In this document: piece after piece, positions 1-11,096 of the stretch
How the letters are laid out: each line of letters starts with the position of its first letter
Numbering within the stretch: position 1 is the first letter of the stretch
Assembly: GCF_006385185.1 (NCBI RefSeq)
Contig: NZ_VFIX01000004.1
Span: 1-64,000, forward strand
Source of the DNA: Metamycoplasma equirhinis
Lineage (GTDB): Bacteria > Bacillota_I > Bacilli_A > Mycoplasmatales > Metamycoplasmataceae
Reading direction: 5' to 3'
DNA: 64,000 bases
Translations under genes and position numbers: made by a program
The notes under the pieces: generated by a model
What the model saw: only the letters and a program-made list of their open reading frames with translations
Database searches by the model: none
Told to the model about the DNA's origin: nothing

Positions 1-775
1 ATACTATGAATCTTTTGATTATTTAAGAAAATTAAACATATTTCATTATTTCACAATTAGTGGTTTTCATTTTGGTCTGCTTTATTTTATTTTAAATTTG
101 TTAACTAAGAAAATCCGCTCTAATATAAAACATATAATTATATTTCTAATTTTATTAATTTATTTGGTCATTTTAAATTTTCAAATAAGTGCCAGTCGTG
201 CATTCTTATTTATTTTAATTACATATGTAAATAAAAAATGATTTAATAAAAAATTTAATAATTTAAGCATTTTAACGATGGTCATGATTATAAATTTAAT
301 TTTTAGTTTCAATATAGTTTTTAATTATTCATTTATTTTTTCATATTTGATAACTATAACTATTTTAATTTCTATTAATTTGTTTAATTTTATAAAAAGA
401 TATTCATTACAATATTTTTGCGTTACTTTAGTAACTTATTTATCTGCGTTATTTTTATCAATGAATATCGCGAGCGAGATCAATTTATTAGGATTTATTT
501 ATCAAATATTCTTTTTACCAATTGCATCATTCACATATATGTTTTCAATACTATTTTTTTGAACTAATCATTTAAATTATTGATATTTTTTAGGGTTTAA
601 TGAATTTATAAAACTTATTTATAATGGTGCAGTAATGTTAAAATCATCTAAAAATATTTGATTAATGAACTATGTAATTTCAGCACTTTTGCTTTTTTCA
701 AATGAAATAAAATTACTAGTCAAAAAAACTAGTAACTTTAAGTTAAATCAATCGCAAAAAATCATCTTCAGTTAA
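1..775 (+). CDS. ComEC/Rec2-like competence membrane protein (5' end missing)
   Basis: Reading enters from the left edge and stops at TAA 773-775; TGA codons at 239, 560, 581 and 659 are read as Trp. The protein is almost wholly hydrophobic, with several membrane segments. Near its start it has the stretch FTISGFHFGLL, which matches the conserved ISGxHxGLL core of the ComEC/Rec2 competence domain, followed by SASRAFLF, like the family's S-x-RA motif. The known family role is a DNA-uptake channel in the cell membrane; function in mycoplasmas is unproven. The last 33 bases overlap the 3' end of ligA on the other strand. Family call fairly sure, role inferred. Confidence 0.7.
713..735 (-). terminator. 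Probable ligA terminator inside the comEC-like coding region
   Basis: A perfect 8-bp inverted repeat (TTACTAGT at 713-720, ACTAGTAA at 728-735) is followed on the minus strand by TTTTATTT. It starts 8 bases past the ligA stop and lies inside the coding sequence of the convergent gene. Confidence 0.6.
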
Positions 776-2737
776 AAGTTCAACATTAAGATTTTTTGCT
801 TTGCTTAATTTTGAACCGGCATCATAACCATATATCAAATATGATGTTTTTGACGATATCGAATTTGTTAGCGATCCGCCGTTTTCAATAATTATTTTTT
901 CGAAGTAATTTCGTGGTTTAGATAAAGTTCCGGTAATTACAAATGTTTTGCCTTGTAGTTTATTATTAATTGTTGATTCGTTATATTCTAAATCCATATC
1001 TAAATTAATCAGATTGTTAATTAATTCCTGATTTTCAAATTCTGAAACTCATAAAATTAGTGAAGTAGTAATTTTTTCTCCAATTTCATTATATTCTTTC
1101 AAACTAGCAAAATCAAAAGTCAAAAAATTAGATAATTTTCTTACTTTTGAAGCGATAAATTTAGCAATTTTGACGCCAATATGTTTAATAGATAGCGCAA
1201 AAATTAGTTTTTCTAAACTTTTGTGTTTAGAAGATTCTATTGCATCTAACATTTTTAAAACCGAGCGATGGCCCATACGATTTAATTCTAATAATTTATC
1301 TTTATGATTTTTTAGTAAAAAGAAATCCTCAGGCTTTTTTATGAAATTTTTATCAATTAACAATTCAATATTTTTCTCACCTAAAGTAATAATATCCAGA
1401 GCATCCTTGGAAGCGAAATGTATTAATTTACGTTTGATTATTTCGGGACAATTTTTATTAGAACAATACTGCTCTAATTTAGTTTCTGAATCAATGAATT
1501 CGCTTTGACAAAATGGACAATTCAAAATTTTTTTAAATTTCTCTTGCCCTTTATTTTTATTCAAAGCGAGCCCAATTACACATGGGATAATTTCACCGGC
1601 CTTTTTAACATAAACTAAATCGTTTTCATTAATGTTTAGATTGTCAATATAATCAAAATTATTCAATGTAGCATAAGAGACTAAACTACCGGAAAGTTCC
1701 ACGGGTTCTAATAAGGCGTTATAAGTTACTAAACCCGTTCGTCCAACGGTTACAAATATTTTTTTTAATAAAGTAGCAACGGTATCGGGTTCATATTTAA
1801 ATGCTATTGCTGAATGAGGAAATTTAGCTGTATATCCTAATTTGTCATAGAATTCCAATTGATTTAATTTAATAACAATTCCATCCGTTTCGTAATTTAG
1901 TAATTGCTTCTTTGTTTTAAAATCATGAACGTATTTTCGTATTTCCTCCATTGATTTGACAAGTTGAGCTTCTGTTGAAATTTGAAAATTATATTTTCTA
2001 AGAAATTGAAATTCTTCTTGCATTGTTTTAATGCCGTATTTTTCAGGGTTTACTATGTAATATAGAAAAGCCGATAAATTGCGTTCTTTTACTATTTGTG
2101 AATTTAGTTGTCTAAGTGTTCCTGCAGCAGCATTTCGAGGATTGGCCATTTTAGGTTTATTCATAAGTTCAAGATTATTATTTAATTTATTAAAATCATC
2201 AATGGGCAAATATATTTCACCCCTAACCTCAAGTTCATCTTTTAAAGAAATTTCTTTAGGAATTGATTGAATTTGTAATATGTTTTCGGTAACATCTTCG
2301 CCAATTATTCCATTACCTCTCGTTACTGCCTGAAGTAACTTGCCATTTTTATATTTAATAGAAATCGAAAGTCCATCTATTTTAGGTTCAATAAAAAACG
2401 AATATTTTTTTGTGATTTTTTCGATATTTGAGATAAATTTTGAAATTTCTTCAATTGAATACGCTTTATTTAAAGAAAGCATTGGTTTATCGTGTTTTAC
2501 TTTGGTAAAAATATCTAGTGAAGTTGCATTAATTTTTTGCGTCGGAGAAAGTTTAAGCTCTTCATATGAAAAAAAATAGGGATATTTTTCCTCTAATTTT
2601 TTCAATTTATTAAATTCACTATCATAAATTGCATCCGAAACAGTTGGATTATCTAAATCATAATATTGATGATCCCATTCGTTAATTTTTTGTTGTAACT
2701 CGAAAACGATTTTGCGTATTTCTTCTCTTGTTTCCAT
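743..2737 (-). CDS. ligA: NAD-dependent DNA ligase
   Basis: 664 residues, normal length for LigA. It seals nicks in duplex DNA using NAD+ during replication and repair. Seen in order: N-terminal Ia/NMN region, adenylation motif EPKIDG with nucleophile Lys119, OB fold, a four-Cys zinc finger (CPFC...YCSNKNC), helix-hairpin-helix region, and a C-terminal BRCT domain beginning GKTFVITGTLSKP. An in-frame TGA near 1049 encodes Trp between HhH and BRCT, so there is one gene, not two. The start ATG has AAGGAA just upstream. It follows ecfT by 10 bases, so it probably shares the ecf transcript. The 3' end overlaps the comEC-like gene. Confidence 0.97.
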
Positions 2738-2747
2738 TAATTATTCC

Positions 2748-3692
2748 TTATACTCTTTGAAAAGTTGCAAGTCATCATCATGGTAAATTAATTGCATCTA
2801 ATTGACAAATAATAACCATTGTAGTTAATATACAAATTGCTAATATTGCCACAAAATCACGTCAATTAGGAACTAATTGACGATAATGACTTCTCTTAGC
2901 ATAAGGTTCATAACCTCTTGAAGTCATAGCATCCGCTAGATCATTTGCCTTAGTAAATGAAGAAACAAAAATGGGAACAATTAGCACAATAAACGCTTTT
3001 GTTCGGTCCTTTAAATTGCCGTTTTTAAAATCTATACCCCGACTAGATTGGGCTTTCATTATTCGATTGGACTCTTCCAATAGCGTTGGAATAAAACGAA
3101 GTGCAATCGAAATTATCATTGTAATTATTTCGGTTGGAATTCTAAATATTTTCAAAGGGAATAAAAAATCATTTATTGCCCTTGTCAAAAGAACTGGTTT
3201 TGTTGTTACTGTTAAAATTGTGGTAGTTAAAATAACACCATAAATTCTTATAAATATTGAAATAGTTCTTAAAATTGTGAATTTAGTTAATTGAAAAATT
3301 TTATCTTTACCAAATGGGGCTCAATAAATTGTATTAATTATTGTTTGCCCACGATAATAAACATATGAATCAATATTAGCTTCGGAACTTAAAGGAACAA
3401 AAAATGAATCATTAGATGAATGTGCCCCCTTAACTGTAAGCATATTGACAATTAGTAAAAATAAAGCTATATATGCCGGTAACTTTAATTTTGCAAAGCA
3501 AGATCTTATTGATTTTGTTGCAATCATGTAAACAATCATTATAAATCCAACCAAAATACCTAATGTTATAAAATGATCAACTATAAAAAATAAAACAATA
3601 AACAGAATGTTACCCAAAAATTTTAATCTAGGATCTAACTTATGAACAGACGTATCAATATTTAAATATTTTCCAATAATTGTACGGTTCAT
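2748..3692 (-). CDS. ecfT: ECF transporter transmembrane subunit EcfT
   Basis: 314 residues with several membrane helices and the EcfT coupling motif AMTSRGYEP, which contacts the two ATPases. It is the integral scaffold of an energy-coupling factor importer, which pairs with separate S components to take up vitamins or other micronutrients. Start ATG at 3692 overlaps the ecfA2 stop by one base (TAATG), which suggests translational coupling; AGGAGC lies upstream. Two TGA codons (Trp) lie near 3320 and 2860. Three more TGA in a row near the C-terminus are unusual but in frame. No S component is adjacent, so the substrate cannot be told. Confidence 0.92.
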
Positions 3693-4723
3693 TATTTGCT
3701 CCTTACCTTATTTTTTGATTTACGATATTCGTTTAATTTTTGCGCTAAATCTTCAATGCTTGTAACTTTACCAACATCAATATTATTCATTTTTAATTTA
3801 TTTACAAATGATAGCAATTTTGTTGGAATTAAGTTATTACTCTCTAGTAGTTTTTGATCACTTAATATTTCATATGTGTTTCCATCTTTAATTATTTGAC
3901 CTTCTTTAACAAAAAGTGTGCGATTGGTTCATTTTAATGCATTATCCAAATCGTGCGTAACAATTATTATAGTTTTGCCTTGTTTGTATAAATTGTGAAA
4001 TAAAGTTAACATTTCTTCTACACCTTGAGGATCTAAACCTGCTGTTGGTTCGTCTAAGACCAAAAATTTCGGTTCCATTGCTAATATACCAGCTAAAGCA
4101 ACACGACGTTTTTGACCGCCAGATAAATTAAATGGGCTTTTATCTAAATAATCCTTTGGTAGACCAACTAATTCCAAATATTTACTTGCTAATTCCTTTG
4201 CTTTTGCCTTCTTCACACCCATAGATATGGGCCCAAAAATGATATCTTTTTCAATTGTTGATTCAAACAATTGATATTCTGCAAATTGGAAAACAACACC
4301 AACCTGTTTACGCAAAGTTTTTGCGTTTTTAATTTTCTTAATAGTTTTAGAAATGTTAATATCGGTATTAATTAATTCTATTCTTTCGCTTTTTGGTGTG
4401 GTTTTAAATTTTAACAATTCTTCATCATAATTTTTTACGGCTTCATTAAACAAATTTTCATCCGTAAAATTCTTACGATTAGGTTTCTTCGGTTTTTTGG
4501 TTTTTATTTGTTTTGGAACATCGTTAAAAGTTATTTGCCCTGCACTAGGAATTAATAGAGCATTAAAATGTTCGATCAAAGTAGTTTTTCCCGATCCGGT
4601 CGGACCAATTATTGATATTGCTTCGCCCTCATTAATATTGACAGATACTTCATCTAAAACTTTAATATATGTTGGAAGCCCAACATTATATTCTTTGGAA
4701 ATATTTTGAACTTTTATTTGCAT
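3692..4723 (-). CDS. ecfA2: ECF transporter ATPase subunit EcfA2, with a charged insertion
   Basis: 343 residues. ABC ATPase with Walker A GPTGSGKT at 40-47, Q-loop VVFQF, signature LSGGQKRR, Walker [13 protein letters not shown] and H-loop THD. It powers EcfT-dependent micronutrient import at the inner face of the membrane. Between Walker A and the Q-loop there is a lysine-rich insertion of about 65 residues (roughly 70-136, starting [11 protein letters not shown]) that typical EcfA proteins lack. A C-terminal extension follows the in-frame TGA near 3929. Its start overlaps the ecfA1 stop by 10 bases. Confidence 0.93.
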
Positions 4724-5511
4724 AATTGTTTTATTAATTCCTCCTCGTTATAAGTTGGGTTGATTCCGTCAACCATTTCACTTAGTTTGTAAATGAACGG
4801 CGAATCTATTTTGGCTATATCAATTATTTTTTTGTCGTTAAGAATTTCGATTGGTTTTCCTTCAGCTATTACTTTTCCGCCTGAAAAAACTATTAGTTTA
4901 TCAGCCAACAAAGCTTCATCCATATCATGAGTAATTGAAATTAAAGTCTTATTAGTTTTTTGATGCAAATCATGAATTATCTTGTAAATATCGCTTCTGC
5001 CTTTTGGGTCAAGCATTGATGTTATTTCATCGAAAATAATAATGTTAGGATTTAATGCCAAAGTCGAAGCGATAGCAACGCGTTGCTTTTGTCCTCCTGA
5101 TAAATATTGTGGTTCTCTATCTAAGCAATCGCCCATGCCAACTTCAGTCGCATATTTAACAATTATTTCATACATTTCTGAAGTTGTCATTTGTTTGTTT
5201 TCTAACCCAAAAGCAATATCATCTTCAACGGTAGAGCCAATAAATTGATTATCAGGATTTTGAAAAACAATTCCGATTTTTTTTCTAATCTCGCGTAAAT
5301 TTTCAGAGTTGATTTCTAGTCCATCAATTAAAACTTTACCGCTAGTAGCTTTATAAATGGCTGATAAGACTTTTGAAAAAGTACTTTTTCCAGAACCATT
5401 ATGTCCTAAAATTGCAACATATTGTCCGTCATCAATAGTGAAATTAACATCATTTAAAGCTAATTTATTTGTACCGGGATATTTATAGCATAACTTCTTT
5501 ATTTCAATCAT
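4714..5511 (-). CDS. ecfA1: ECF transporter ATPase subunit EcfA1
   Basis: 265 residues. ABC ATPase with Walker [10 protein letters not shown] at 36-44, Q-loop VFQNPDNQF, signature LSGGQKQR, Walker [14 protein letters not shown] and H-loop THDMDE. It pairs with EcfA2 to drive the ECF importer. First gene of the ecfA1-ecfA2-ecfT-ligA run. No Shine-Dalgarno is visible. A TATAAT (minus strand, 5520-5525) sits only 8 bases before the ATG, so the transcript may have almost no leader. Confidence 0.94.
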   Translation of the reverse strand: MIEIKKLCYKYPGTNKLALNDVNFTIDDGQYVAILGHNGSGKSTFSKVLSAIYKATSGKVLIDGLEINSENLREIRKKIGIVFQNPDNQFIGSTVEDDIAFGLENKQMTTSEMYEIIVKYATEVGMGDCLDREPQYLSGGQKQRVAIASTLALNPNIIIFDEITSMLDPKGRSDIYKIIHDLHQKTNKTLISITHDMDEALLADKLIVFSGGKVIAEGKPIEILNDKKIIDIAKIDSPFIYKLSEMVDGINPTYNEEELIKQLCK

Positions 5512-5651
5512 AATTAAATATTATATATTTTAATATATAAAAATTAAATTGTTGACGTTTAAATTGCTAAATTTTTAAATATTTAATTTTCTTGCATATT
5601 GCTTTAAATAAATTAAATTACTAATTTACAGTCTTATTTTAAGTTACTTTT

Positions 5652-5680
5652 TAAAAATAAAAGCTTGCATAAAGCAAGCT
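5652..5680 (-). terminator. Terminator after hpt
   Basis: AGCTTGC (5662-5668) pairs with GCAAGCT (5674-5680) across a 5-base loop. On the minus strand it is followed by TTTTATTTTT, just past the hpt stop. The rest of 5512-5686 is AT-rich with no gene. Confidence 0.8.
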
Positions 5681-5686
5681 AAATTA

Positions 5687-6232
5687 TTATTTTTTATTAG
5701 CTTTTAATATGCCTATATAAGGCAATTGGCGCATTTTTTCTTCCCAATCAAAACCAAAACCAACAACAAAATCTGTTTTCTTTATTTCAAAGCCAAATTT
5801 ATCTGGTTCAAAATCAACAACTCGATTGCTTGGTTTATTTAATAAAGTGAGTACTCTTATTGATTTTGGATTTCGAGATTTTAATATTGAAACAACTTTT
5901 GACATTGTTCTTGCAGTATCGATAATATCCTCAACGATAAGCACATCTTTATTTTCGATATTGTTTGCCATATCTAAAATTATTTTTACATTGCCTGAAG
6001 ATTTAGCTGTTCCTTCATATGAACTAGTGATCATAAAATCCATAATAAAATCAATGTTCACATCTTTTATTAGTTGTGCTAAAAATGGCAAGCAACCTTT
6101 TAAAAGTCCGACAATGATTAAATTTTCAGAACTTTTATATTCTAAATTTACTCAATTAGCTAATTCTTTAATTTTAGTTTCTAGTGTTTCTTTATCAAAT
6201 AAAACTTTTTCGATTCTGCTATCTATTTGCAT
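5687..6232 (-). CDS. hpt: Hypoxanthine phosphoribosyltransferase
   Basis: 181 residues, normal for Hpt. Purine salvage enzyme that joins hypoxanthine or guanine to PRPP. It has the flexible-loop SSYEGTAKSSG region, the PRPP-binding loop VLIVEDIIDTARTM, and the C-terminal VVGFGFDWEEKMRQLPYIG typical of the family. The true start is ATG 6232, well upstream of the first ATG after the Trp-TGA, with AAGGAG 8 bases before it. It overlaps the end of the nucleoside kinase gene by 14 bases, so the two salvage genes are translationally linked. Confidence 0.93.
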
Positions 6233-6878
6233 TCATTGTCTCCTTATCTATTATCTCAATCGCTTTCATTAACACTTCTTTTTCGCTTAAGTTATTTGTA
6301 TCAATAATAATATATCTAAGTCCAAATCTGGCGGCAATTTCTTTAAAAATTCTTAAATAATTTGCGTGCAAATTTTTAAAATATTCGTAGTTTTGATTTC
6401 AATTTTCAACTTCGCTTACTCTCCCACGTTCAAATATACGTTTCTTAAATGTTTCAAAATTTATATCCAAATAAATTGCTAAATCAGGCAATTCTTCTTT
6501 GCTAATAAGTTTTTCAAATAATGCATCATAAGCATCCAAATATCTTTTTCCCTTTTGCGATAGTATTAAATTAGCAAAAATATAATGTTCAATGGAAAAT
6601 CTATCTAAAAAAATATGATCCTTATTTCAATCTTTTTTTTCTTCATTAAATTTTTTTACTATTTCTGTAAATTTTGAAGAGTGATTTTCAACTATATATG
6701 ATTGAAATCCAATTGTTAAATTAGGTTTTTTTTCATATAATCACTTTAAAAAAGTATTAAATACTTCATCATCTTCTTCGAATTCATGCAACATATAAGA
6801 TCCATTATAATGTTTGTGTAATTTTTCTGATAAGCAACTTTTTCCGGCAGCTATCATGCCGCTAACTCCTATAATCAT
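6219..6878 (-). CDS. Deoxynucleoside kinase (deoxyadenosine/deoxyguanosine kinase family)
   Basis: 219 residues. P-loop GVSGMIAAGKS at the N-terminus, DRFSIEHYIF (the family DR motif) and an ERGR lid segment. These place it in the dNK/dGK family, which phosphorylates deoxynucleosides for dNTP salvage, rather than with thymidylate kinase. Several TGA-Trp codons. Start ATG 6878 has GGGG upstream. It lies directly before hpt with a 14-base overlap, forming a nucleoside/nucleobase salvage pair. The exact base preference cannot be read from sequence. Confidence 0.85.
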
Positions 6879-6942
6879 TTTTTCCCCTTAGTAATTTTTA
6901 TTATTGATATTATTTTACATAAAATACATTAAAAAAATGAGC

Positions 6943-6975
6943 AAAAAACCAGTAAATTTTATTACCGGTTTTTCT
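6943..6975 (-). terminator. Terminator after folD
   Basis: AAACCAGTAA (6946-6955) pairs, with one mismatch, to TTACCGGTTT (6962-6971). A run of T follows on the minus strand. It lies 12 bases past the folD stop. Confidence 0.7.
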
Positions 6976-6986
6976 ACATAAAATTA

Positions 6987-7859
6987 TCATATCTTAATTA
7001 AATTTTTAAAAATTTGCTTATATTTTTTTTCTTGAAATGTCATAGATTTTAACAAATTAAGAATTAACGATATTATTGTCATTGGGCCAACTCCGCCGGG
7101 GACCGGCGTAATATACGAAACTTTATCTTTGCAACTATCAAAATCAACATCTCCATATATTTTACCGTTAATTCTATGTATTCCGACATCAATAATAATT
7201 GCGTCATTTTTTATCATGTCTGAAGTCACACAATTGCGTGCTCCCGTAGCAACAATTACAATATCATTTTCAATAATTGTAGCTTTGGGGGTATCAATTG
7301 TATATCTAGCCACTTTGTTATTTAATTGTTCAAAATAATTAGCTAACGGATAACCAACTATTTTACTTTGTCCTATAACAGCAATTTTTTTATTAGTAAT
7401 TGCAATGTTATTTTGTTTTAACATAATCACTATTCCTAGTGCGGTTGCCGGTAAAAAACTTTCATTTTTAAAATAATTAGAATTTAGATGAAATTCGCTT
7501 AACCCGTCAATATCTTTTGTGCTAGGAATTAAATTTAAAATTTTTTGAACATTTTTAATTTTTTTAGTTTGCATTGGTAATTGAATAATAAAACCTGTTG
7601 TTTCATTACTTAGTTTTTCAATTGCTTCAATTACTTTGGCTTCAGAACAGTTTTCTTCTAATTTTATTAATTTTGAAGAAATCCCCAGTTCCTTGGCGAC
7701 TTTTATTTTACTATTAACATAAATATTTGATTCGTCAAGATTGCCTATTTGCAAAATACCTAAAATTGGCATTTCATCTTTTGCCAATTTGGAAATATCA
7801 TTTTTTATAGCATTTTTGATTTTGCTAGCGCATTCTTTACCATCTAATAATTTATACAT
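6987..7859 (-). CDS. folD: Methylenetetrahydrofolate dehydrogenase/cyclohydrolase FolD
   Basis: 290 residues. Interconverts methylene- and formyl-tetrahydrofolate, supplying formyl groups for initiator tRNA. Family signatures seen: YVNSKIK with the expected catalytic Tyr47 and Lys51, the QLPMQ motif, DIDG, the dinucleotide-binding GQSKIVGYPLA, and the C-terminal TPVPGGVGPMT. Start ATG 7859 overlaps the stop of the preceding small gene (TAATG). It reads through without any Trp codon. Confidence 0.96.
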   Translation of the reverse strand: MYKLLDGKECASKIKNAIKNDISKLAKDEMPILGILQIGNLDESNIYVNSKIKVAKELGISSKLIKLEENCSEAKVIEAIEKLSNETTGFIIQLPMQTKKIKNVQKILNLIPSTKDIDGLSEFHLNSNYFKNESFLPATALGIVIMLKQNNIAITNKKIAVIGQSKIVGYPLANYFEQLNNKVARYTIDTPKATIIENDIVIVATGARNCVTSDMIKNDAIIIDVGIHRINGKIYGDVDFDSCKDKVSYITPVPGGVGPMTIISLILNLLKSMTFQEKKYKQIFKNLIKI

Positions 7860-8041
7860 TAGCTTGTATATTTTCTAAAAGTGCCAATTTTGCTTTGAAC
7901 ATTAACAGAAGTGGTGTCTTTTAACGATTTTGCGTATTCGACAGCCTCTTTTTGTGTTTTAAAAATACGTAATGCTTTCTTACCTTTTGGATTTTTTACA
8001 GCCCATCCATCATCATGATTAACAACCAAACGAACAGCCAT
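7859..8041 (-). CDS. Small DUF2188-like protein
   Basis: 60 residues. Short basic protein whose pattern (DGWAVKNPKGKKALRIFKTQKEAVEYAKSL) resembles the DUF2188 family of unknown function. The start is ATG 8041, because a strong AGGAGG lies 6 bases upstream; longer reading runs into the tmRNA gene and is not credible. Stop overlaps the folD start by one base, so it is translationally coupled to folD. Uses a TGG rather than TGA for its Trp. Confidence 0.75.
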   Translation of the reverse strand: MAVRLVVNHDDGWAVKNPKGKKALRIFKTQKEAVEYAKSLKDTTSVNVQSKIGTFRKYTS

Positions 8042-8133
8042 TAAATAACCTCCTAATTGTCTTGTTATTATTAATATAATAACATATAGAATACAACGAA
8101 ATACATAAATAACTAAAAATAAGCAAAAAAAAA

Positions 8134-8505
8134 TGGTGGAGATGCGGGGAATCGAACCCCGGTCCACACGTTTTTATTATTAAATGTTTACAAGTTTATT
8201 TGATTAATAAATTCTGCAATACATATTAATCAACAAATTTTGTATGCATATTAGTCAATAATTTCGCTTTAAAAATGACTAATTTTTTTTAAAGTTAAGC
8301 TCTCATACGAATTCAATAAACCGAGCAAATTTATTGATCGCCAATGCAAATTAATATGCGTAAATTGGATTTGAAGCCATCATTGATTTAACCATGAAAG
8401 CTTGTGAATTTTTTTTGTTTGCGCTTAAAAAGCCTAGAAGTATTTAGGTTTACAAAACCACTGAAATTTAATAATATTGACGTCTGTCGAAGCCTTTACA
8501 CCCCC
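8134..8505 (-). ncRNA. ssrA: tmRNA
   Basis: 372 nt. The 5' end GGGGGTGTAAAGGCTTCGAC is the conserved tmRNA start. The 3' end carries a T-arm (GGTTCGATTCCCC) and CATCTCCACCA, which pairs 7 bp with GGGGGTG, so the CCA is encoded. The tag reading frame runs 8422 to 8351: resume codon GCA, peptide beginning ANKKNSQAF and ending ASNPIYAY, then TAA, 23 residues in all. Long tags ending in aromatic/Ala residues are known from mycoplasmas, where Lon degrades tagged proteins. It rescues stalled ribosomes with SmpB, whose gene ends one base upstream. Confidence 0.95.
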
Positions 8506-8506
8506 A

Positions 8507-8932
8507 TTAAAATTTAAAATCTTTTTTTGCTTCTTGTTCTCTTATTTTTTGCCGTTTATCATATTTTTTTAGTTTTTTTGCTAATGCTATTTCAACTTTA
8601 ATATGATTATTTTTTCAATACATTGAAAGTGGCATTAATATCAACCCGAGTTTTTCTTGCTTTGATTGTAGCCTAATAATTTCGGATTTGTGCATTAATA
8701 GCTTTCTAGTACGATAAGGATCACATTTAACTAGCATATATTGAGCAATGTTCATGTTATTTAATCATAATTCATTTTGATTATTAAACGAACAAAATGC
8801 ATTTTCCATTTTAACATTTTTTGCTCGCAAACTTTTTACTTCTCACCCTAATAACGAAATGCCACATTCGTATGTGCTTTCTATGTCATAATCTGATTTT
8901 GCAAATTTGTTTTGAGCAATTATTTTAGGCAT
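8507..8932 (-). CDS. smpB: SsrA-binding protein SmpB
   Basis: 141 residues, with the SmpB core ESTYECGISLLGWEVKSLRAKNV and a lysine-rich C-terminal tail. It binds tmRNA and helps it enter the stalled ribosome. The gene ends immediately before the tmRNA 5' end on the same strand. No clear Shine-Dalgarno precedes ATG 8932. It lies 28 bases after rnr, and RNase R degrades mRNA during trans-translation in other bacteria. The rnr-smpB-ssrA order is therefore functionally coherent. Confidence 0.95.
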
Positions 8933-8960
8933 ATTTAAATTTTACAAAAAAAGTGCAATA

Positions 8961-11090
8961 TTACGCCAACATTGCATTTATATTACCTTTTTCTTTCTCG
9001 ACTGATGTTATTATTAATTTATAATTTTTTCCTACTTTAAGAGAAATTTTGTTGCCTTTAGCTTCATAATCTGAGATTTTTAAAATATTATCATTAATAT
9101 TTTCAAATCTTATTAAAACACTGGTTTCATATTTATTTATATTAAAAAAACAACCGAATTTTTCTACGCTAACAAGTGTAGCATCAAAAGTTTTATTAAT
9201 TAAATTTTCAAAAAATTCTGCTTTTTTTATATCAACAATATCTCTTTCGATGGTCATTGCTATTTTTTCGGATTCTGAATTCAGTAAAGCTATTAATTCG
9301 ATATTTTCTCCTAGCTTTTTTTTATCATCATCTTTTAATTCCTTTTTTTCAAAAATATATTTTCTAATTAAACGGTGTAAAAGTAAATCAGGGTATCGTC
9401 TGATGGGGCTTGTAAAATGAGAATAAGCTTCAGATGCTAGACCAAAATGTCCAATATTATTAGAAGAATATATTGCTTTTTGCATTGTTCTTAACATAGC
9501 CATTTTAAGATAATCATCGAACGAAATTTTTTTGATTTGATTTATCATGTTAGCAAATGATAATGGTTTTCCATCTAAAGGAACAGTTATATTTTTATAA
9601 CCGCTAAATTTAAGTAAACTTTGTAAACTCAATAGTTTTTCTTCACTGGGTTTTTCATGAATACGATAGATTGAAGGAATATTTCTATCAAGCATTAATT
9701 GAGCGACAGTTTCATTTGCTCTTACCATAAAGTTTTCAATCAATTTTTCGCTTTCGCCTTCTTTGATTATTTTTATATCAATTACTTTTTCGTTCTCAAT
9801 AATTATTTTAGGTTCTTTAATTTCGAAGTCGACATATCCTTCGTTTGCTTTCTTTTTACCGATTATGTTAGATAAATCTCTAGCTGCGTCTAGAAGTAAG
9901 GAAATTTTCTGTGGAACATTGATTTTGTTATCGAAATAGTCATTAACTTCATTATACGTTAAACGATAATTAGATTTTATAGTTGAAGCATATAATTGAG
10001 CATTTATGTTGTCTCCAACACCATCAATTTCTAATTCTAATGTTATACAATTTCTTACTTCATCGGGATTTAATGAACATATTCCATTGGACAATTGAAA
10101 TGGCAGCATAGGAATAACCGCATCTGGCAAATAAATACTTGTTCCTCTCTTCAGCGCTTCAACATCAATGGGGCTATTTTCTTTGACATAATATGAAACA
10201 TCAGCAATATGTATAAACAATTTTCAATTGTTATTTGCTTGTTTATAACAAGAAATCGCATCGTCAAAATCTTTAGTATCCAAACCATCAATTGTAACTG
10301 TTAAAAGTTCTCTTAAATCTTTACGTTCTTTAATTTCTTCTTCTGATACAAAATTAGGAATTAAATCGATATTTTTAATGGTTTCGTCATCAAAACTTTC
10401 ATTCACATCATTAGAAGCAATGATTTTTTTGACAGGAAAATCGCTATCATTTAAATTTGAAATTTTTTGTTTATATAAAATCAGGATGTTTTTATCATTT
10501 GAAGCCAAAATTTCGCATTTCACGATGTCGTTTTTATTAATAGAATCAGGAATATTTTTAGTTGATAAAAATTCAAATTTACCTTGATGTTTTTCATCAC
10601 AAGCATCAAAATAAAAATGATTATTAGGTGTCTTAGTAATCGTTCCAACGATTATTTTTTTGTTATGTTTAACATTTTTTAGAACATTTGCTTTGTATAA
10701 CTTTTCACCCGAATCCGAAAAATAGTAAAAAATGTTAGCTTTAATAATATCTTTATCTAGACAATTTTTTAATTGAAAAGGAGGAATAAATGCAGATTTT
10801 TTTTCGCCGTTTTCTTCAAATTCAATAAATCCCAATCTTTTATTAGTGATGACAACTTCACATTCGACTTCGGTTAAAAAATAAATAGCGATATATTTAT
10901 CATCGCGATTTATTTCAATTAGATTTTTATTAATTAATTTTTTTAGTTGAAGTGTTAATTGTTTATTTAATTTAGGAGAAAGTTTTAGTGATTTAGCAAG
11001 TTTTTCGAAAGAAATAGATACTACAGATCTAATTTTTTCAAGAATTTTTTGTTCATTAATTATATTTGCGTGGTTATTATTTGGAAACAC
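8961..11090 (-). CDS. rnr: Ribonuclease R
   Basis: 709 residues. 3'-5' exoribonuclease that digests structured RNA. N-terminal cold-shock-like region, then the RNB catalytic domain with TIDGLDTKDFDDA (the metal-binding Asp cluster) and SHFTSPIRRYPDLLLHR, then a C-terminal S1 domain. A single in-frame TGA at 10224 (Trp) joins what would otherwise be two pieces. The start is GTG 11090, 6 bases past the secG stop, with AAGGAT upstream. In mycoplasmas RNase R is typically the main 3' exonuclease. Confidence 0.95.
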
Positions 11091-11096
11091 AATTTT

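Noticed and set aside
743..2737. Apparent split of ligA, and of most long genes, into pieces by TGA
   Set aside because: The TGA codons are in frame, sit at conserved Trp sites, and a UCA tRNA-Trp is present; these are single genes under code 4.
5552..5581. TTGACG-like -35 box on the plus strand
   Set aside because: No suitable -10 at the right spacing and no plus-strand gene follows.
8042..8167. Upstream extension of the DUF2188 gene into the tmRNA
   Set aside because: A strong AGGAGG precedes ATG 8041 and the extension reads the tmRNA 3' end; no protein similarity.
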